A DNA stretch of 64,000 nt from Streptomyces iconiensis (GCF_028657195.3 NZ_JANCPR020000044.1:1-64000), one strand, 5' to 3'; positions 6,713 to 17,500 are shown, numbered from the stretch's first letter. Program-made: numbers and translations. Notes: generated from the letters alone by a model not told the origin.

Positions 6713-9700
6713 TTATCGGGCGTCCGCGCTTCCCTCCGCATCCGGCCGCTCACCACGTAGCAGCCGCTCCAGCTCCGCGCGGCCGGGAAGCACGCCGGGT
6801 CGCACGAGTTCGCCGCTGCGCACATAGAGGAACGCGGCGCTCACAGCGCTCAGCGGGACGCCCTGCTGTTCGGCCCAGGCGAGGCGGTAGACCGCGAGCT
6901 GGAGTGGGTCGGCGTCCTGGCTGCGGCCGGTCTTCCAGTCGACGATGTCGTATCTCACACTCCCCTCGGCGCCGGGGTCGCGGTAGACGGCGTCGATACG
7001 GCCGCGTACGACCCGCCCCGCGAGGCTCAGCTGGAAGGGTGCCTCGACGCGGTAGGGCGTGCGGTGCGCGTACGGGGTGCGTTCGAAGGCTTCCTTGAGC
7101 GCTTCCAGGTCGCGCTCGTCGGCGATACGGGGAGGCTCGCCGCCGTCGGGGCCCTCGCCGTCCAGCCCGGGCAGCTCGTCCGGGCCGAGCATCGGGAGCG
7201 TCAGTTCCTCGAAGCGGGACTCCACCCACGCGTGAAAACGGGTTCCCCTGCGCGCGGCCGGCTGCGGCGGGCGTGGCATGGGGCGGGCCAGCTCGCGCGC
7301 GAAGCGCTGGGGGTCGGCGGCGACGCGCAGAAGCTGCGAGGCGGTGAGCGTACGGGGCAGCGGTACGTCGCGCACAGCGGTACGGGAGCGGCGCAGCTCG
7401 GAGGTGAGCGCGTCCAGGTCCCGGTCCCAGGCGGCGGCCAACCTGGCCTCTTCCGGGGCCAGTTCGCTTCCGGGGCCCTCGTGGTATTCGCGGGCGTGGC
7501 CGTCGTCGGCGTCCCCGTGGTGTTCACGTTCCCCGTCTCCGGGGTGCCCCGGATCCGCGTACTCCTCTTCCGCGTACTCCGGGTCCACGTACTCCGGGTC
7601 CGCGTGTTCCGGAGCCGTGTGCGTGCTCCCTGTGTGCTGCGGAGGTTCGGGCGCGGCGTCCAGGTAGTGCAGCACCCGGTCGGCAGCCGCCCTGCGCAGG
7701 GCCATCGCGTCGCGGTCCAGGGGCAGCGGCCACACGCGGTCCTCGGCGGGTTCCTCCAGTGCCGGGTTGGCCTCGTCCTCGGCCGGGGGGTCTGCCCAGT
7801 GGTCGACCTCGCCGTGTCCTGGGCCGGCCTCGCAGTGGGCGCGGAGCGCCTCCAGGAACGCCGAAGGGCCACGGGGCTTCTTCTGGGAGGGGCCCCACCA
7901 GTGGCCCGAGCCCAGGAGAAGGGAGCGGGGACGGGTGAACGTCACATATCCCAGCCGCAGTTCCTCTGTTGCCTGGTGGTCGCGCAGGGCCGTGTCGTGG
8001 TTCTTGAGCCCCTTGGCGCTCCATTCGTCCACCTCGGGGAGGGTCGCGGTGTCACCGCGCAGCGCGTAAGGAAGCACCTTGGGCTGGGAGAGCCAGGAGT
8101 CCTGTGCCTGCTCGCTGGGGAACTGTTTGGCGACCAGTCCCGGCACGGCGACCACGTCCCACTCCAGGCCCTTGGACTTGTGCGCCGTCAGGACCTTGAC
8201 GGTGTTCTCGCCCCCGGGCAGTGAGCTGTCGAGTCCCTTCTCGTACTGCACGGCGGTACGCAGGAACCCCAGGAAGGCCAGCAGGGTGGCCTCGCCGTCC
8301 AGCGAGGCGAAACCGGCGGCGATGTCGAGAAACTGGCCGAGCGTCTCGCGCCTGCGGGCCGCCACGGCGTGCGGCGAGGCGGCGAGTTCGACCTCCAGCC
8401 CGGTCACGGTCAGCACGCGGTGCAGCACGTCCATGAGGGGGTCGGCGAGGGAGCGGCGCAGGTCACGGATCTCGGCGGCCAGCCGCGCGAAGCGCACTCT
8501 GGCCTCGGCGGAGAACGGCAGTTCGTCCTCGTACCCGTCGGAGTCCAGGAAGGTGTCGAGCGCGTCGGCGAGCGAACTCAGCTCTGCCGGGTCGGCGCCC
8601 TCGACGGCGGCTGCGAGGCGCACGTCGGGATCGTCGTCGGGGGAGGCACGCTGGTGGCGTACGAGGAGGCCGGCACGCCGTCCCAGCAGGGCCAGGTCGC
8701 GCGGGCCTATGCGCCAGCGCGGCCCGGTCAGCAGCCGGACCAGGGAGGCGTTGGCCGTGGGGTCCTGAAGGACCTCGCAGACGGCGACGAGGTCGGCGAT
8801 CTCGGGGAGGTGCAGCAGTCCGGACAGGCCGACGACCTCCACGGGGATGTCGCGTTCGACCAGCGCGCCCTGGATCTCGGCGAAGTCGGCCGCGCCCCTG
8901 CACAGGACGGCGATCTCGCCGGGCGGCGTGCCCGTGCGGACGAGGTGGGCGAGCGAGTCGGCCAGCCACTCGGTCTCCTCTGCCCGCGTCCCCAGAAGGG
9001 CGCAGCGCACCCGCCCGTCCCGTTCGGCGCCCGGGGCGGGCCGCAGCGCCTCGACGCCCGCGTGGCGCTCCCTGAGGGGCGCGGCGAGGCCGTTGGCGAG
9101 GTCGAGGAGGCGCCCGCCGCTGCGCCGGTTCTCGCTGAGGGACTGGCGGCGGGCGGGGGTGCCATCGGCGAGGGGGAAGTGCCGGGGGAAGTCGTCCAGG
9201 TTGGCGACGGACGCACCGCGCCAGCCGTAGATGGCCTGGCAGGGGTCGCCGACGGCGGTGACGGGGTGGCCCGTTCCCTCTCCGTAGAGCCCCGCGAGCA
9301 TGACCCGCTGGGCCACGGAGGTGTCCTGGTACTCGTCCAGGAGTACGACGGAGAACTGCTCGCGCAGTGAGCGGCCGACCTCCGGCATACGGGCGAGCCG
9401 GGCGGCCAGCGCGATCTGGTCGCCGAAGTCGATGCGCTCATGGGCGCGCTTGCGGGAGCGGTACTCCTCCACGAGGCCGAGCAACTCGCCCCGCGCGAGC
9501 GCCGCCTGGGGCACCTTGCGCAGCTTCTCGTTGGTGAGCTGTACGCCCTCAAGTTCGCCGAGCAGGTCCGCGTCGTAGGCGCGCAGTGCGTCGGGTTCCA
9601 CGAGGTGTTCGGACAGTTCGCCGTCGAGGGCGAGGACGTCCTCGACCAGCGCCGTGACGGACTTGGTGAGGGCGTGGAAGGGGCCCCGGGCGGCGCGCAG

Positions 9701-10153
9701 CACGTTGGCGGCGAGCTGAAAGCGGGTGGCGTCGGCGAGGAGCCGTACGGAGGGCTCCATGCCGAGCCGCAGCCCGTGCTCGGTGAGGAGCCGCCCCGCG
9801 AAGGCGTGGTACGTGGAGATCTGGGGCTCGCCTGGCGCGTGCTCGGAGTCGGCGGGTCCTGCGGGGTCCGGTTCGGTGACCCCGGCGCGTACGAGGGCCT
9901 TGCGTACCCGCTCCGCCAGCTCGCCGGCCGCCTTGTTGGTGAATGTGAGGCCCAGGACGCGTTCGGGAGCGACCTGTCCCGTGCCGACCAGCCAGACGAC
10001 GCGGGCCGCCATGACGGTGGTCTTGCCCGAGCCGGCGCCGGCGACGATCACCTGCGGCGCCGGCGGCGCCGTGATGCAGGCCGTCTGCTCCGGGGTGAAC
10101 GGGATGCCCAGCAGCTCATTGAGCTGCTCGGGGTCGGTGAGCTGTGGGGACAC
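6713..10153 (-). CDS. adnB: AdnB-type helicase-nuclease subunit
   Basis: A 1146-residue protein with an N-terminal UvrD-like motor (Walker A AGAGSGKT at 38-45, DEYQDT box, GLEWDVV and LGYVTFTR motifs) and a C-terminal RecB-type nuclease (DIVDWKTGRSQ, then QLAVYRLAWAEQ). With AdnA it should form the heterodimer that resects double-strand breaks in actinobacteria; in mycobacteria AdnB carries the main translocase activity. GTG start at 10153, 42 bp after the adnA stop, so the two are probably cotranscribed. An acidic, His/Tyr-rich linker with pentapeptide repeats sits before the nuclease domain (see 7542-7616). No Fe-S cysteine cluster is visible in this subunit. Confidence 0.92.
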   Translation of the reverse strand: MSPQLTDPEQLNELLGIPFTPEQTACITAPPAPQVIVAGAGSGKTTVMAARVVWLVGTGQVAPERVLGLTFTNKAAGELAERVRKALVRAGVTEPDPAGPADSEHAPGEPQISTYHAFAGRLLTEHGLRLGMEPSVRLLADATRFQLAANVLRAARGPFHALTKSVTALVEDVLALDGELSEHLVEPDALRAYDADLLGELEGVQLTNEKLRKVPQAALARGELLGLVEEYRSRKRAHERIDFGDQIALAARLARMPEVGRSLREQFSVVLLDEYQDTSVAQRVMLAGLYGEGTGHPVTAVGDPCQAIYGWRGASVANLDDFPRHFPLADGTPARRQSLSENRRSGGRLLDLANGLAAPLRERHAGVEALRPAPGAERDGRVRCALLGTRAEETEWLADSLAHLVRTGTPPGEIAVLCRGAADFAEIQGALVERDIPVEVVGLSGLLHLPEIADLVAVCEVLQDPTANASLVRLLTGPRWRIGPRDLALLGRRAGLLVRHQRASPDDDPDVRLAAAVEGADPAELSSLADALDTFLDSDGYEDELPFSAEARVRFARLAAEIRDLRRSLADPLMDVLHRVLTVTGLEVELAASPHAVAARRRETLGQFLDIAAGFASLDGEATLLAFLGFLRTAVQYEKGLDSSLPGGENTVKVLTAHKSKGLEWDVVAVPGLVAKQFPSEQAQDSWLSQPKVLPYALRGDTATLPEVDEWSAKGLKNHDTALRDHQATEELRLGYVTFTRPRSLLLGSGHWWGPSQKKPRGPSAFLEALRAHCEAGPGHGEVDHWADPPAEDEANPALEEPAEDRVWPLPLDRDAMALRRAAADRVLHYLDAAPEPPQHTGSTHTAPEHADPEYVDPEYAEEEYADPGHPGDGEREHHGDADDGHAREYHEGPGSELAPEEARLAAAWDRDLDALTSELRRSRTAVRDVPLPRTLTASQLLRVAADPQRFARELARPMPRPPQPAARRGTRFHAWVESRFEELTLPMLGPDELPGLDGEGPDGGEPPRIADERDLEALKEAFERTPYAHRTPYRVEAPFQLSLAGRVVRGRIDAVYRDPGAEGSVRYDIVDWKTGRSQDADPLQLAVYRLAWAEQQGVPLSAVSAAFLYVRSGELVRPGVLPGRAELERLLRGERPDAEGSADAR
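7542..7616 (-). repeat. 15-bp in-frame minisatellite in adnB
   Basis: About five consecutive 15-bp units, for example GCGTACTCCGGGTCC on the plus strand at 7572-7586 and a near-identical copy at 7587-7601, encode the pentapeptide series PEHA-DPEYV-DPEYA-EEEYA-DPGH in the linker of AdnB. Units differ by a few substitutions. Being a multiple of three, unit gain or loss keeps the frame. Confidence 0.8.
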
Positions 10154-10195
10154 AGGAGAGACGCTAGCGCCCGGCTCTGACAGCCGGGACCGGGG

Positions 10196-13100
10196 TCACT
10201 CGACGATCTGGCGGCCCTCGGGCCGCGCCGAGCAGGCGGCACGGAAGGCACAGTGTGTGCAGTGCTGGCCGGGGGACGGCGCGAACCGTTCGTCCAGTAC
10301 CTTGCCGGCCGCCGTCGCCAGCAGCTCGCCCACCCAGTCGCCACCCTGGGTGCCCTGCGTGCCCTCCGCGCTCCCCGTGGTGCTCGGATCGCTTCCCGGG
10401 GTGCCAGGTTCGCCGTCCGCGGCTCCTGGTCCGGCGTCCGCGGCGCCCTGTTCGGTGCCCTGCGCTCCCAGGGGGTCCTGGCGCTGTACGGACGGCAGGG
10501 TGTCGCCTCCGTCACGCTTGGCCGCGCCCAGACGCAGGTGCACCAGTTCGGCGCCGCCCGGCTCGGGGCGCTCGCCGTCGAAGAGGGAGTCGGCCGCGCC
10601 TTCCCGTACGGCGAGCTGGTAGACGGCGAGCTGGGGGTGGCGTGCCACTTCGGGGCCCGTGGGCCGCGTACGGCCTGTCTTGAAGTCGACGACGTAGGCG
10701 CGGCCCTGGCCGTCCCGTTCGACCCTGTCCATGCTTCCCCTCACACGGACGGTGTGCTCGCCCGCCTCCAGGGTCACGTCGAAGCCGTGTTCGCTGCCCA
10801 CCGTCTCGCGTCCCTCGCCGCGCGCCATGACGTGCCAGCGCAGGAACCGCTCCAGTGCCGCGCGGGCGTTCTCCTTCTCCTGGCGCGACTTCCAGGGTGC
10901 GTCGAAGACGAGTCCGTCCCAGACCGCGTCCAGGCGTTCCATGAGGACGGACAGATCGGCGGGCGCGCTGCCCGAGGCGACCTCGTCGGCGAGTACGTGC
11001 ACGACGTTCCCGAAGCCCTGCGCCGCGGTCGCCGGCTCGTCGGCCCGCACCTCACGGCCGAGGAACCACTGCAGCGAGCAGGTGTGCGCGAGCTGTTCGA
11101 GCGCGCTGCCGGACAGCGCGACGGGCTGGTCACGGTCGCGCAGGGGTACGTCGGAACGCGTGGGCGCGTTCAGGCCCCACCAGCGTTGCGGGTGCGCGGA
11201 CGGTACGAGCGCGTAGCCCTCGTCGTCACGCTCGGCGGCGAGCCGTGCGAGCCGCCGAGCCGCGGCGTCGCGCAGCGCCGGCGAGGCGTCCTGGTCGACC
11301 GTGGTGGCGCGCAGCTCAGCGACGAGCGCGGGCACCGACAGGGGACGGCGCGGGCGGCTGCCGACCGCCTTGGGCTCGACGCCCAGTTCGTTCAGGAACC
11401 GGGACGGCTGGTCCCCGTCCTCGGTCTGGGCGCGTACGGCGGTGACCACCAGGCGCTCCTTCGCGCGGGTGGCCGCTACGTAGAACAGCCTGCGCTCCTC
11501 GGCGAGGAGCGCACCAGGAGAGAGCGGTTCCGCGATGCCGTCGCGGCCGATGCGGTCGGCCTCCAGCAGCGAGCCGCGGCGCCGCAGGTCGGGCCACAGC
11601 CCTTCCTGCACACCGGCGACGACGACCAGCCGCCACTCCAGTCCCTTGGAACGGTGCGCCGTCATGAGCCGTACGGCGTCGGGGCGCACCGCGCGGGCTG
11701 CCAGGGTGTCGGCCGCGATGTCCTGGGCCTCCAGCTCCTCAAGGAAGTTGAGCGCGCCTCTGCCGCCGCTGCGCTCCTCCGCGCGGGCGGCTGCCTCGAA
11801 CAGGGAGCACACGGCGTCCAGGTCACGGTCGGCGTTGCGCCCGGCGGGGCCGCCTCTGCGCGCGGCCCGTTCGAGGCGTTCCGGCCAGGAGGTGCCCTCC
11901 CAGAGCGCCCAGAGCGCCTCTTCTGCCGTGCCTCCTCCGGCGAGCAGTTCGCGCGTCTTGCGCAGCAGCAGTCCCAGCGCGTGCGCGCCCTGTCCGTGGC
12001 CGCCACCGGGGCCGCCGGAGGCGGGGGTGTGCGCCACCAGGCGTTCGGGTTCGGCCAGCGCCTCGGCGAGGAGCACGTCGGAGGGGCGCGGCACCTTCAC
12101 TCCGGCCGCGCGTTCCTCCTCGCGCAGCGCCCGCCCGAGGCGGCGCAGATCGGCGGCGTCCATGCCTCCCAGCGGCGAGGAGAGGAGTGCCAGCGCCGTC
12201 TCGGTCGCGGTTCCCGTCCCGGTTCCGGTCGCGTTCCCGGTCGCGGGCTCCGCGGTGGTCCCGGAGGCGGCGGGCTCCCCCGCACCGAGACCGGACCCGT
12301 CGGCGCCGGGCTCCGGATCTCCGGGGGCGTCGGAGCCGTCGGGTCCGCCGGGCTCGTCCGGCTCCTCGGGGCCGGGCTCCCCCGCGCCGCCTTCCGTGCC
12401 GCCCACGCCGTCCAGCGCGCCCGTGGCCGCCACTCTCAGGGCCGTCAGCAGCGGTGCGACGGCCGGCTCATGGCGCAGCGGTACGTCGGCGCCGTCCACG
12501 TCCAGGGGCACGCCGGCCGAGGTGAGGGCACGGCGCACCACGGGCAGCGAGCGCCCGCCTGCGCGTACGAGGACGGCCATCTCGCTCCAGGGCACGCCGT
12601 CTTCGAGGTGGGCGCGGCGTACCAGGTCGGCGATGTTGTCCAGTTCGGCGCCCGCGGTCGGACAGGTGAACACCTCGACCCTGCCGCCCTCGCGTGCGGG
12701 GGTGAGCGCGCGGTGTGCGCGTACGGCGGCTGCGGGGAGGCGGGTGAGCGGCATCCGGGCCGTGAGTTCCCGGGTGGCCGCCAGTAGGCGTTCACCGGAC
12801 CGCCTGTTGGCGCGCAGCACATGGACCGGGGCCGGGTCGCCTGACGGCTGGGTGAAGGTGTCGGGGAAGCCGAGGATGCCGTTGATGTCGGCGCCGCGGA
12901 ACGCGTAGATGGACTGGTCGGGGTCGCCGAAGGCCACGAGCGTACGGGCGCCGCCGGAGGCGAGGGCACGCAGCAGGCGGACCTGGGAGGGATCGGTGTC
13001 CTGGTACTCGTCGACGTACACCGCGTCGTAGGCGGCGCCCAACTTGGCAGCCACCTCCTCGCGCTCGGCGAGGAGTACCGCGCGGTGCACCAGTTCCGCG

Positions 13101-13831
13101 TAGTCGAGCACCCCTTGGGCATCCAGTACGTCCAGGTACTCGGCGAGGAACTGTGCCGCCGCGCCCCAGTCCGGCCGTCCCGTGCTGCGCGCGAAGGCCG
13201 CGAGCGCGTCGGGCCCGAGCCCCAACTCCCTGCTACGGGCGAGCACCGCCCGGACCTCGTCTGCGAAGCCCCTGGTGGTGAGGCAGGCGCGCAGCTCGTC
13301 GGGCCAGCGTGTGGCGGCACGGCCCTTGCGCTCCAGTACGAGCTGGCCTTCGAGCAGCTCGCGGATGTGCAGGTCCTGTTCGGGCCCGGTCAGCAGCCTG
13401 ACGGGCTCGGCGAACAGGTCGGCGTCCTGGTGTGCGCGGACGAGCCCGTAGCAGTACGAGTGGAACGTCGTCGCCTGCGGGGCGCTCGGCCTGGGCCCGG
13501 TGGCGTGGCTCTCCTGGGCGCCGTGGGAGAGCCTGGCCGCCATCCGGTCGCGCAGGTCGACGGCGGCCTTACGGCTGAAGGTGAGGACAAGGATGCGCTC
13601 GGGGTCCACGCCCTCGTGCACGCGGGCAGCGACGGACTCGACGAGGGTGGTGGTCTTGCCCGTGCCCGGCCCCGCGAGGACGAGAAGCGGTCCGCCCTTG
13701 TGGTCAACCACAGCCCGCTGCGCTGCGTCACACGCAGGGAGATCGACCGGTCCCTCCAGAGCGCGCACCAGCCGGTACGCACCGGGCTCGCGGGGCCGCT
13801 GATGCGCATCGGACGGGATGGAGGAGCTCAC
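10196..13831 (-). CDS. adnA: AdnA-type helicase-nuclease subunit with Fe-S cysteines
   Basis: A 1211-residue partner of AdnB. The N-terminal UvrD-like motor has Walker A AGPGTGKT (53-60), VDEYQDTDPSQ, and later GLEWRLVVVAG and FYVAATRAKE motifs, all apparently intact. The C-terminal nuclease has YVVDFKTGRTRP and QLAVYQLAV, flanked by CSLQW and the terminal CTHCAFRAAC, a four-cysteine arrangement expected to hold an Fe-S cluster stapling the nuclease domain. About 80 residues of Gly/Glu/Pro/Thr-rich sequence (12.2-12.4 kb) interrupt the motor. GTG start at 13831; first gene of the adnA-adnB pair. It should resect broken DNA ends for recombination. Confidence 0.92.
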   Translation of the reverse strand: MSSSIPSDAHQRPREPGAYRLVRALEGPVDLPACDAAQRAVVDHKGGPLLVLAGPGTGKTTTLVESVAARVHEGVDPERILVLTFSRKAAVDLRDRMAARLSHGAQESHATGPRPSAPQATTFHSYCYGLVRAHQDADLFAEPVRLLTGPEQDLHIRELLEGQLVLERKGRAATRWPDELRACLTTRGFADEVRAVLARSRELGLGPDALAAFARSTGRPDWGAAAQFLAEYLDVLDAQGVLDYAELVHRAVLLAEREEVAAKLGAAYDAVYVDEYQDTDPSQVRLLRALASGGARTLVAFGDPDQSIYAFRGADINGILGFPDTFTQPSGDPAPVHVLRANRRSGERLLAATRELTARMPLTRLPAAAVRAHRALTPAREGGRVEVFTCPTAGAELDNIADLVRRAHLEDGVPWSEMAVLVRAGGRSLPVVRRALTSAGVPLDVDGADVPLRHEPAVAPLLTALRVAATGALDGVGGTEGGAGEPGPEEPDEPGGPDGSDAPGDPEPGADGSGLGAGEPAASGTTAEPATGNATGTGTGTATETALALLSSPLGGMDAADLRRLGRALREEERAAGVKVPRPSDVLLAEALAEPERLVAHTPASGGPGGGHGQGAHALGLLLRKTRELLAGGGTAEEALWALWEGTSWPERLERAARRGGPAGRNADRDLDAVCSLFEAAARAEERSGGRGALNFLEELEAQDIAADTLAARAVRPDAVRLMTAHRSKGLEWRLVVVAGVQEGLWPDLRRRGSLLEADRIGRDGIAEPLSPGALLAEERRLFYVAATRAKERLVVTAVRAQTEDGDQPSRFLNELGVEPKAVGSRPRRPLSVPALVAELRATTVDQDASPALRDAAARRLARLAAERDDEGYALVPSAHPQRWWGLNAPTRSDVPLRDRDQPVALSGSALEQLAHTCSLQWFLGREVRADEPATAAQGFGNVVHVLADEVASGSAPADLSVLMERLDAVWDGLVFDAPWKSRQEKENARAALERFLRWHVMARGEGRETVGSEHGFDVTLEAGEHTVRVRGSMDRVERDGQGRAYVVDFKTGRTRPTGPEVARHPQLAVYQLAVREGAADSLFDGERPEPGGAELVHLRLGAAKRDGGDTLPSVQRQDPLGAQGTEQGAADAGPGAADGEPGTPGSDPSTTGSAEGTQGTQGGDWVGELLATAAGKVLDERFAPSPGQHCTHCAFRAACSARPEGRQIVE

Positions 13832-13992
13832 GTGGGTCGCCTAGGGGAGGGTCTGTGCGGGGTGGTGCAGACGCTACGCCAGCGGGCACACGAGTCGCAG
13901 CGCATCGCTCCTGTACTCCGTACGGCCTGCTCAGCGCATGGGCCCGTTCGGCATGACGGAAGCTGGGACCTGTGAGCAGCCGCAGCGGGGGG

Positions 13993-14394
13993 TCACCCGC
14001 CGTTCCCGTCCCACCGGGCCCGGCGTATGTCGATACGCGGCACGTGACCCCCGGCGCGGGACGAGCGGCCCGCGGTCTCCCGCAGGGGTGTGCCCTCCGC
14101 GTGGTAGTGCTCCAGCGCCTCCCGCTCCTGCCCCGGCAGTGGAACGCCGTCGGCCCGCACCACGCGCCACCAGGGCACGGCGCCGCCGTACAGCGCCATG
14201 GCCCGGCCCACCTGACGCGGGCCGCCCTCCTCCAGCCACTCCGCGATGTCGCCGTACGTCATCACGCGCCCCGGCGGGATCAGGTCGGCCACGTCCAGTA
14301 CGCGCTCCGCGTAATCCGGCAGCTCGGGGGGAGCGCCGTCACGGAGCGCGGCGTGCCCTTTCGGCAGCCCCTTGTCTCCAGACATGCGGGACAT
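13993..14394 (-). CDS. Alkyltransferase-like protein (ATL, MGMT family without active cysteine)
   Basis: A 133-residue protein of the O6-alkylguanine-DNA alkyltransferase fold. The winged-helix region (PPGRVMTYGDIAEWL) and the arginine-finger area (GRAMALYGG) are clear, but the active-site motif PCHRV is replaced by PWWRVV, so it cannot accept an alkyl group. ATL proteins bind O6-alkylguanine lesions and recruit nucleotide excision repair. ATG 14394 follows GAGG at suitable spacing. It sits just upstream of adnA on the same strand, in keeping with a DNA-repair block. Confidence 0.88.
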   Translation of the reverse strand: MSRMSGDKGLPKGHAALRDGAPPELPDYAERVLDVADLIPPGRVMTYGDIAEWLEEGGPRQVGRAMALYGGAVPWWRVVRADGVPLPGQEREALEHYHAEGTPLRETAGRSSRAGGHVPRIDIRRARWDGNGG

Positions 14395-14555
14395 GGTGCC
14401 TCATGCCACCGACAGCCGTGCCGACTTGAGGCCCGGAAGCGCCGGTGGGCAGCGGCGGGAACGGTCGTGACGCTCCCGTACCCCCCGCCCCTGGAATGCA
14501 CCCTCGTGCCACCAGAAGCCGTCCCCTCGTGCCACCATCTTCCGGGCGGTGACGA

Positions 14556-17500
14556 GTGATACGGGACCAGGACGAGACGAGAGCCGGGAAGCGGCAGGGC
14601 GAAGAGCCCCTCACAGAGGGCTCCCCTGCCGCCGGAAGTGCTGCCCCGGCCGACGGTTCCGAGCAGGACCGGAGCCCCGTCGGGAGCCGGCGCGAGCGCC
14701 GCGCCTTCCCGTGGTGGCGCAGGCGGTCGGCCCGGCCGGCCGGGTCCGCCGCACCGGCCGGAGCTGCCGGGTCCGCCGCGGGCGGGGACACTCCTGAGGA
14801 GGACGGCCCGGAAGGAGCCACCCCCGCGAAGGACGCCCCTGGGGATGACACCCCGGCGAACGGCCCGTCCGCACCCACGGAAGACCCCGGCGGTCCGACC
14901 CGTAAGAGGGCCACGGAGACGCTCGCGCCCGGCGAGACGCTGGAGGCCGTGGCGAGCGCCGACCGTATCGAGATCGAGAGCGACGAGCCGCTGCTGTCCG
15001 CGCGGGTGCACCGCCCCTCCGACCTGCTCCGGCTGGTGCTCGGTCTGCTCGGGATCGCCCTCGTCCTCACGGTCGCCAACTTCGCGCACGGCACCACGGC
15101 GGGGCTCACGGAGGACATCAAGAAGGGCACGGGGGAAGCTCCCGACCTGCTGATCAGCCTGACGGGGCTGGCCTCCAGCATCGCCGTTCTCCTGGTGCCC
15201 GTCGCCTTCGCCATCGAGCGCCTGATCAAACGGGACGGGCTGCGGATCGCGGACGGCGTGCTCGCCGCCGTACTGGCGCACGGCGCCTCCCTTGCCGTGG
15301 ACCTGTGGGTCACACAGGCGGCCCCCGACTCGCTGCGCCAGGCGCTCATCAAGGCCAGCACCTCCGGTGACGCCTCCAACCCGGTGCACAGCTACCTGGC
15401 GCCGGTCATCGCCTACATGACGGCCGTGGGGATGGCACGCCGCCCGCGCTGGCGGGTCCTGCTGTGGGCTGTGCTGCTGCTGAACGCGTTCGCCGTGCTG
15501 GTCCCCGGGTACACGACGCCGTTCTCCATCCTGATCACGATCCTCATCGGCTGGTCCGTCGCCTACGGCACCCTCTACGCGGTCGGCACGCCCAATGTCA
15601 GGCCGACCGGGCAGACCCTCCTGGCCGGGTTGCGCCGGGTGGGTTTCAAACCGGTCAGCGCGCTGAGGGTGGAGGACCCCACAGAGTCCGACAGGCGCGA
15701 CCACAACGACCGGGGACGGCGCTACCGCGTGACCCTGGAGGACGGTCCGCCCCTCGATGTCACAGTCGTGGACCGCGAACAGCAGGCGCACGGTTTCTTC
15801 TACCGCGTCTGGCGCAGGCTCGCGCTGCGCGGGATCACCCAGCGGCGCAGCCTCCAGTCGCTGCGTCAGGCGCTGGAGCAGGAGGCCCTGCTGGCGTACG
15901 CCGCCATCGCCGCCGGCGCCAACGCGCCCCGGCTGATCGCCACGTCCGAACTGGGCCCCGACGCCGTGATGCTCGTCTACGAGCACATCGGCGGGCGCAG
16001 CCTGGACTCGCTGCCCGACGAGGAGATCACCGACGGGCTGATGCGGACGGCCTGGCGCCAGGTCAAGTCGCTCCAGTCACGCCGTATCGCGCACCGCAGG
16101 CTGGTGGGCGACGCACTACTGGTGGATCGTTCCGGCGCCGTCTACCTGACCGACCTGCGGGGCGGTGAGATCGCGGCGGGCGACCTGATCCTGCGGATGG
16201 ACGTGGCGCAGTTCCTGACGACGCTCGGACTGCGCGTCGGCGCCGAACGGGCCGTCGCCGCGGCCGTTGACGTGCTGGGCCCCGATGCCATCGCCGACAG
16301 CCTGCCGCTGCTCCAGCCGATCGCGCTCAGCCGCAGCACCCGTACGACCCTCCGCAGGCAGGCCAAGGAGCGCGCGCAGCGCGAACGCCAGGCGGTCATC
16401 GAGGCGTCGCGTGCCAACAAGGAGATGAAGGCCAGGGAGGCGTCGACCGAGACGGGGCCCGAGCCGGAGGGCGAGCCGGGCGGGCGTGCGCACCGCAAAT
16501 CGCTGCGCGCGGAGAAGCACGCCGAGAAGAAGGCCATAGACGAGGCGCTGGAAGGTGCACGCGAGGAGGACATGCTCGCGCAGATCCGCGAACAGGTGCT
16601 GCTCATCCGGCCGCAGGCGCCCATAGAGCCGGCCCGCCTGGAGCGCATCAAGCCCCGTACGCTCGTCAGCTTCATCGCGGGCACCCTGGCCGCCTACTTC
16701 CTGCTGACCCAGCTCAGCCAGGTGCCGCTCGACCGGGTGCTCGCGGCCAACTGGGCGTGGGTCGGCGGCGCGGTGATCTTCTCCTCGCTCACCTACCTGT
16801 GCGCGACGATGTCCCTGCTCGGGTTCGTCCCCGAGAAGGTGCCGTTCTGGCGCACGGTGCAGGCCCAGGTGGCCGGCTCGTTCGTGAAGCTGGTCGCACC
16901 GGCCGCCGTCGGGGGTGTCGCGCTCAACGCCCGCTTCCTCCAGCGTGCCGGTGTGCGCCCCGGGCACGCGGTGGCGAGCGTGGGCGCCTCACAGCTCTTC
17001 GGGCTCGGCAGCCACATCACCCTGCTGCTGCTCTTCGGGTACATCACGGGGACCGAGCACACCCCCACCCTGTCGCCCTCGCGCACGGTCATCGCCGGGC
17101 TGCTGACGGCCGCCGTGCTGGTGCTGATCGTCACGGCGGTCCCCGCGCTGCGCCGCTTCGTCTCCGACCGGGTGCGCTCCCTGTTCGCCGGCGTGGTGCC
17201 GCGCATGCTGGATGTCGTGCAGCGCCCGCAGAAGCTCCTCACGGGCGTGCTGGGCATGCTGCTGCTGACGCTGGCCTTCGTCATGTGCCTGGACGCGTGC
17301 ATCCGCGCGTTCGGCTACGAGACGAGCTACGCGAACCTCGCCGTGGTCTTCCTGACGGCCAACGCGCTCGGCTCCGCGGCGCCCACACCGGGTGGCCTGG
17401 GCGCCGTCGAGGCGGCGCTGATCGCGGCACTGATCGCCTTCGGTGTCCCGAAGGAGGTCGCGACGCCCGCCGTACTGCTCTTCCGGCTGCTGACACTCTG

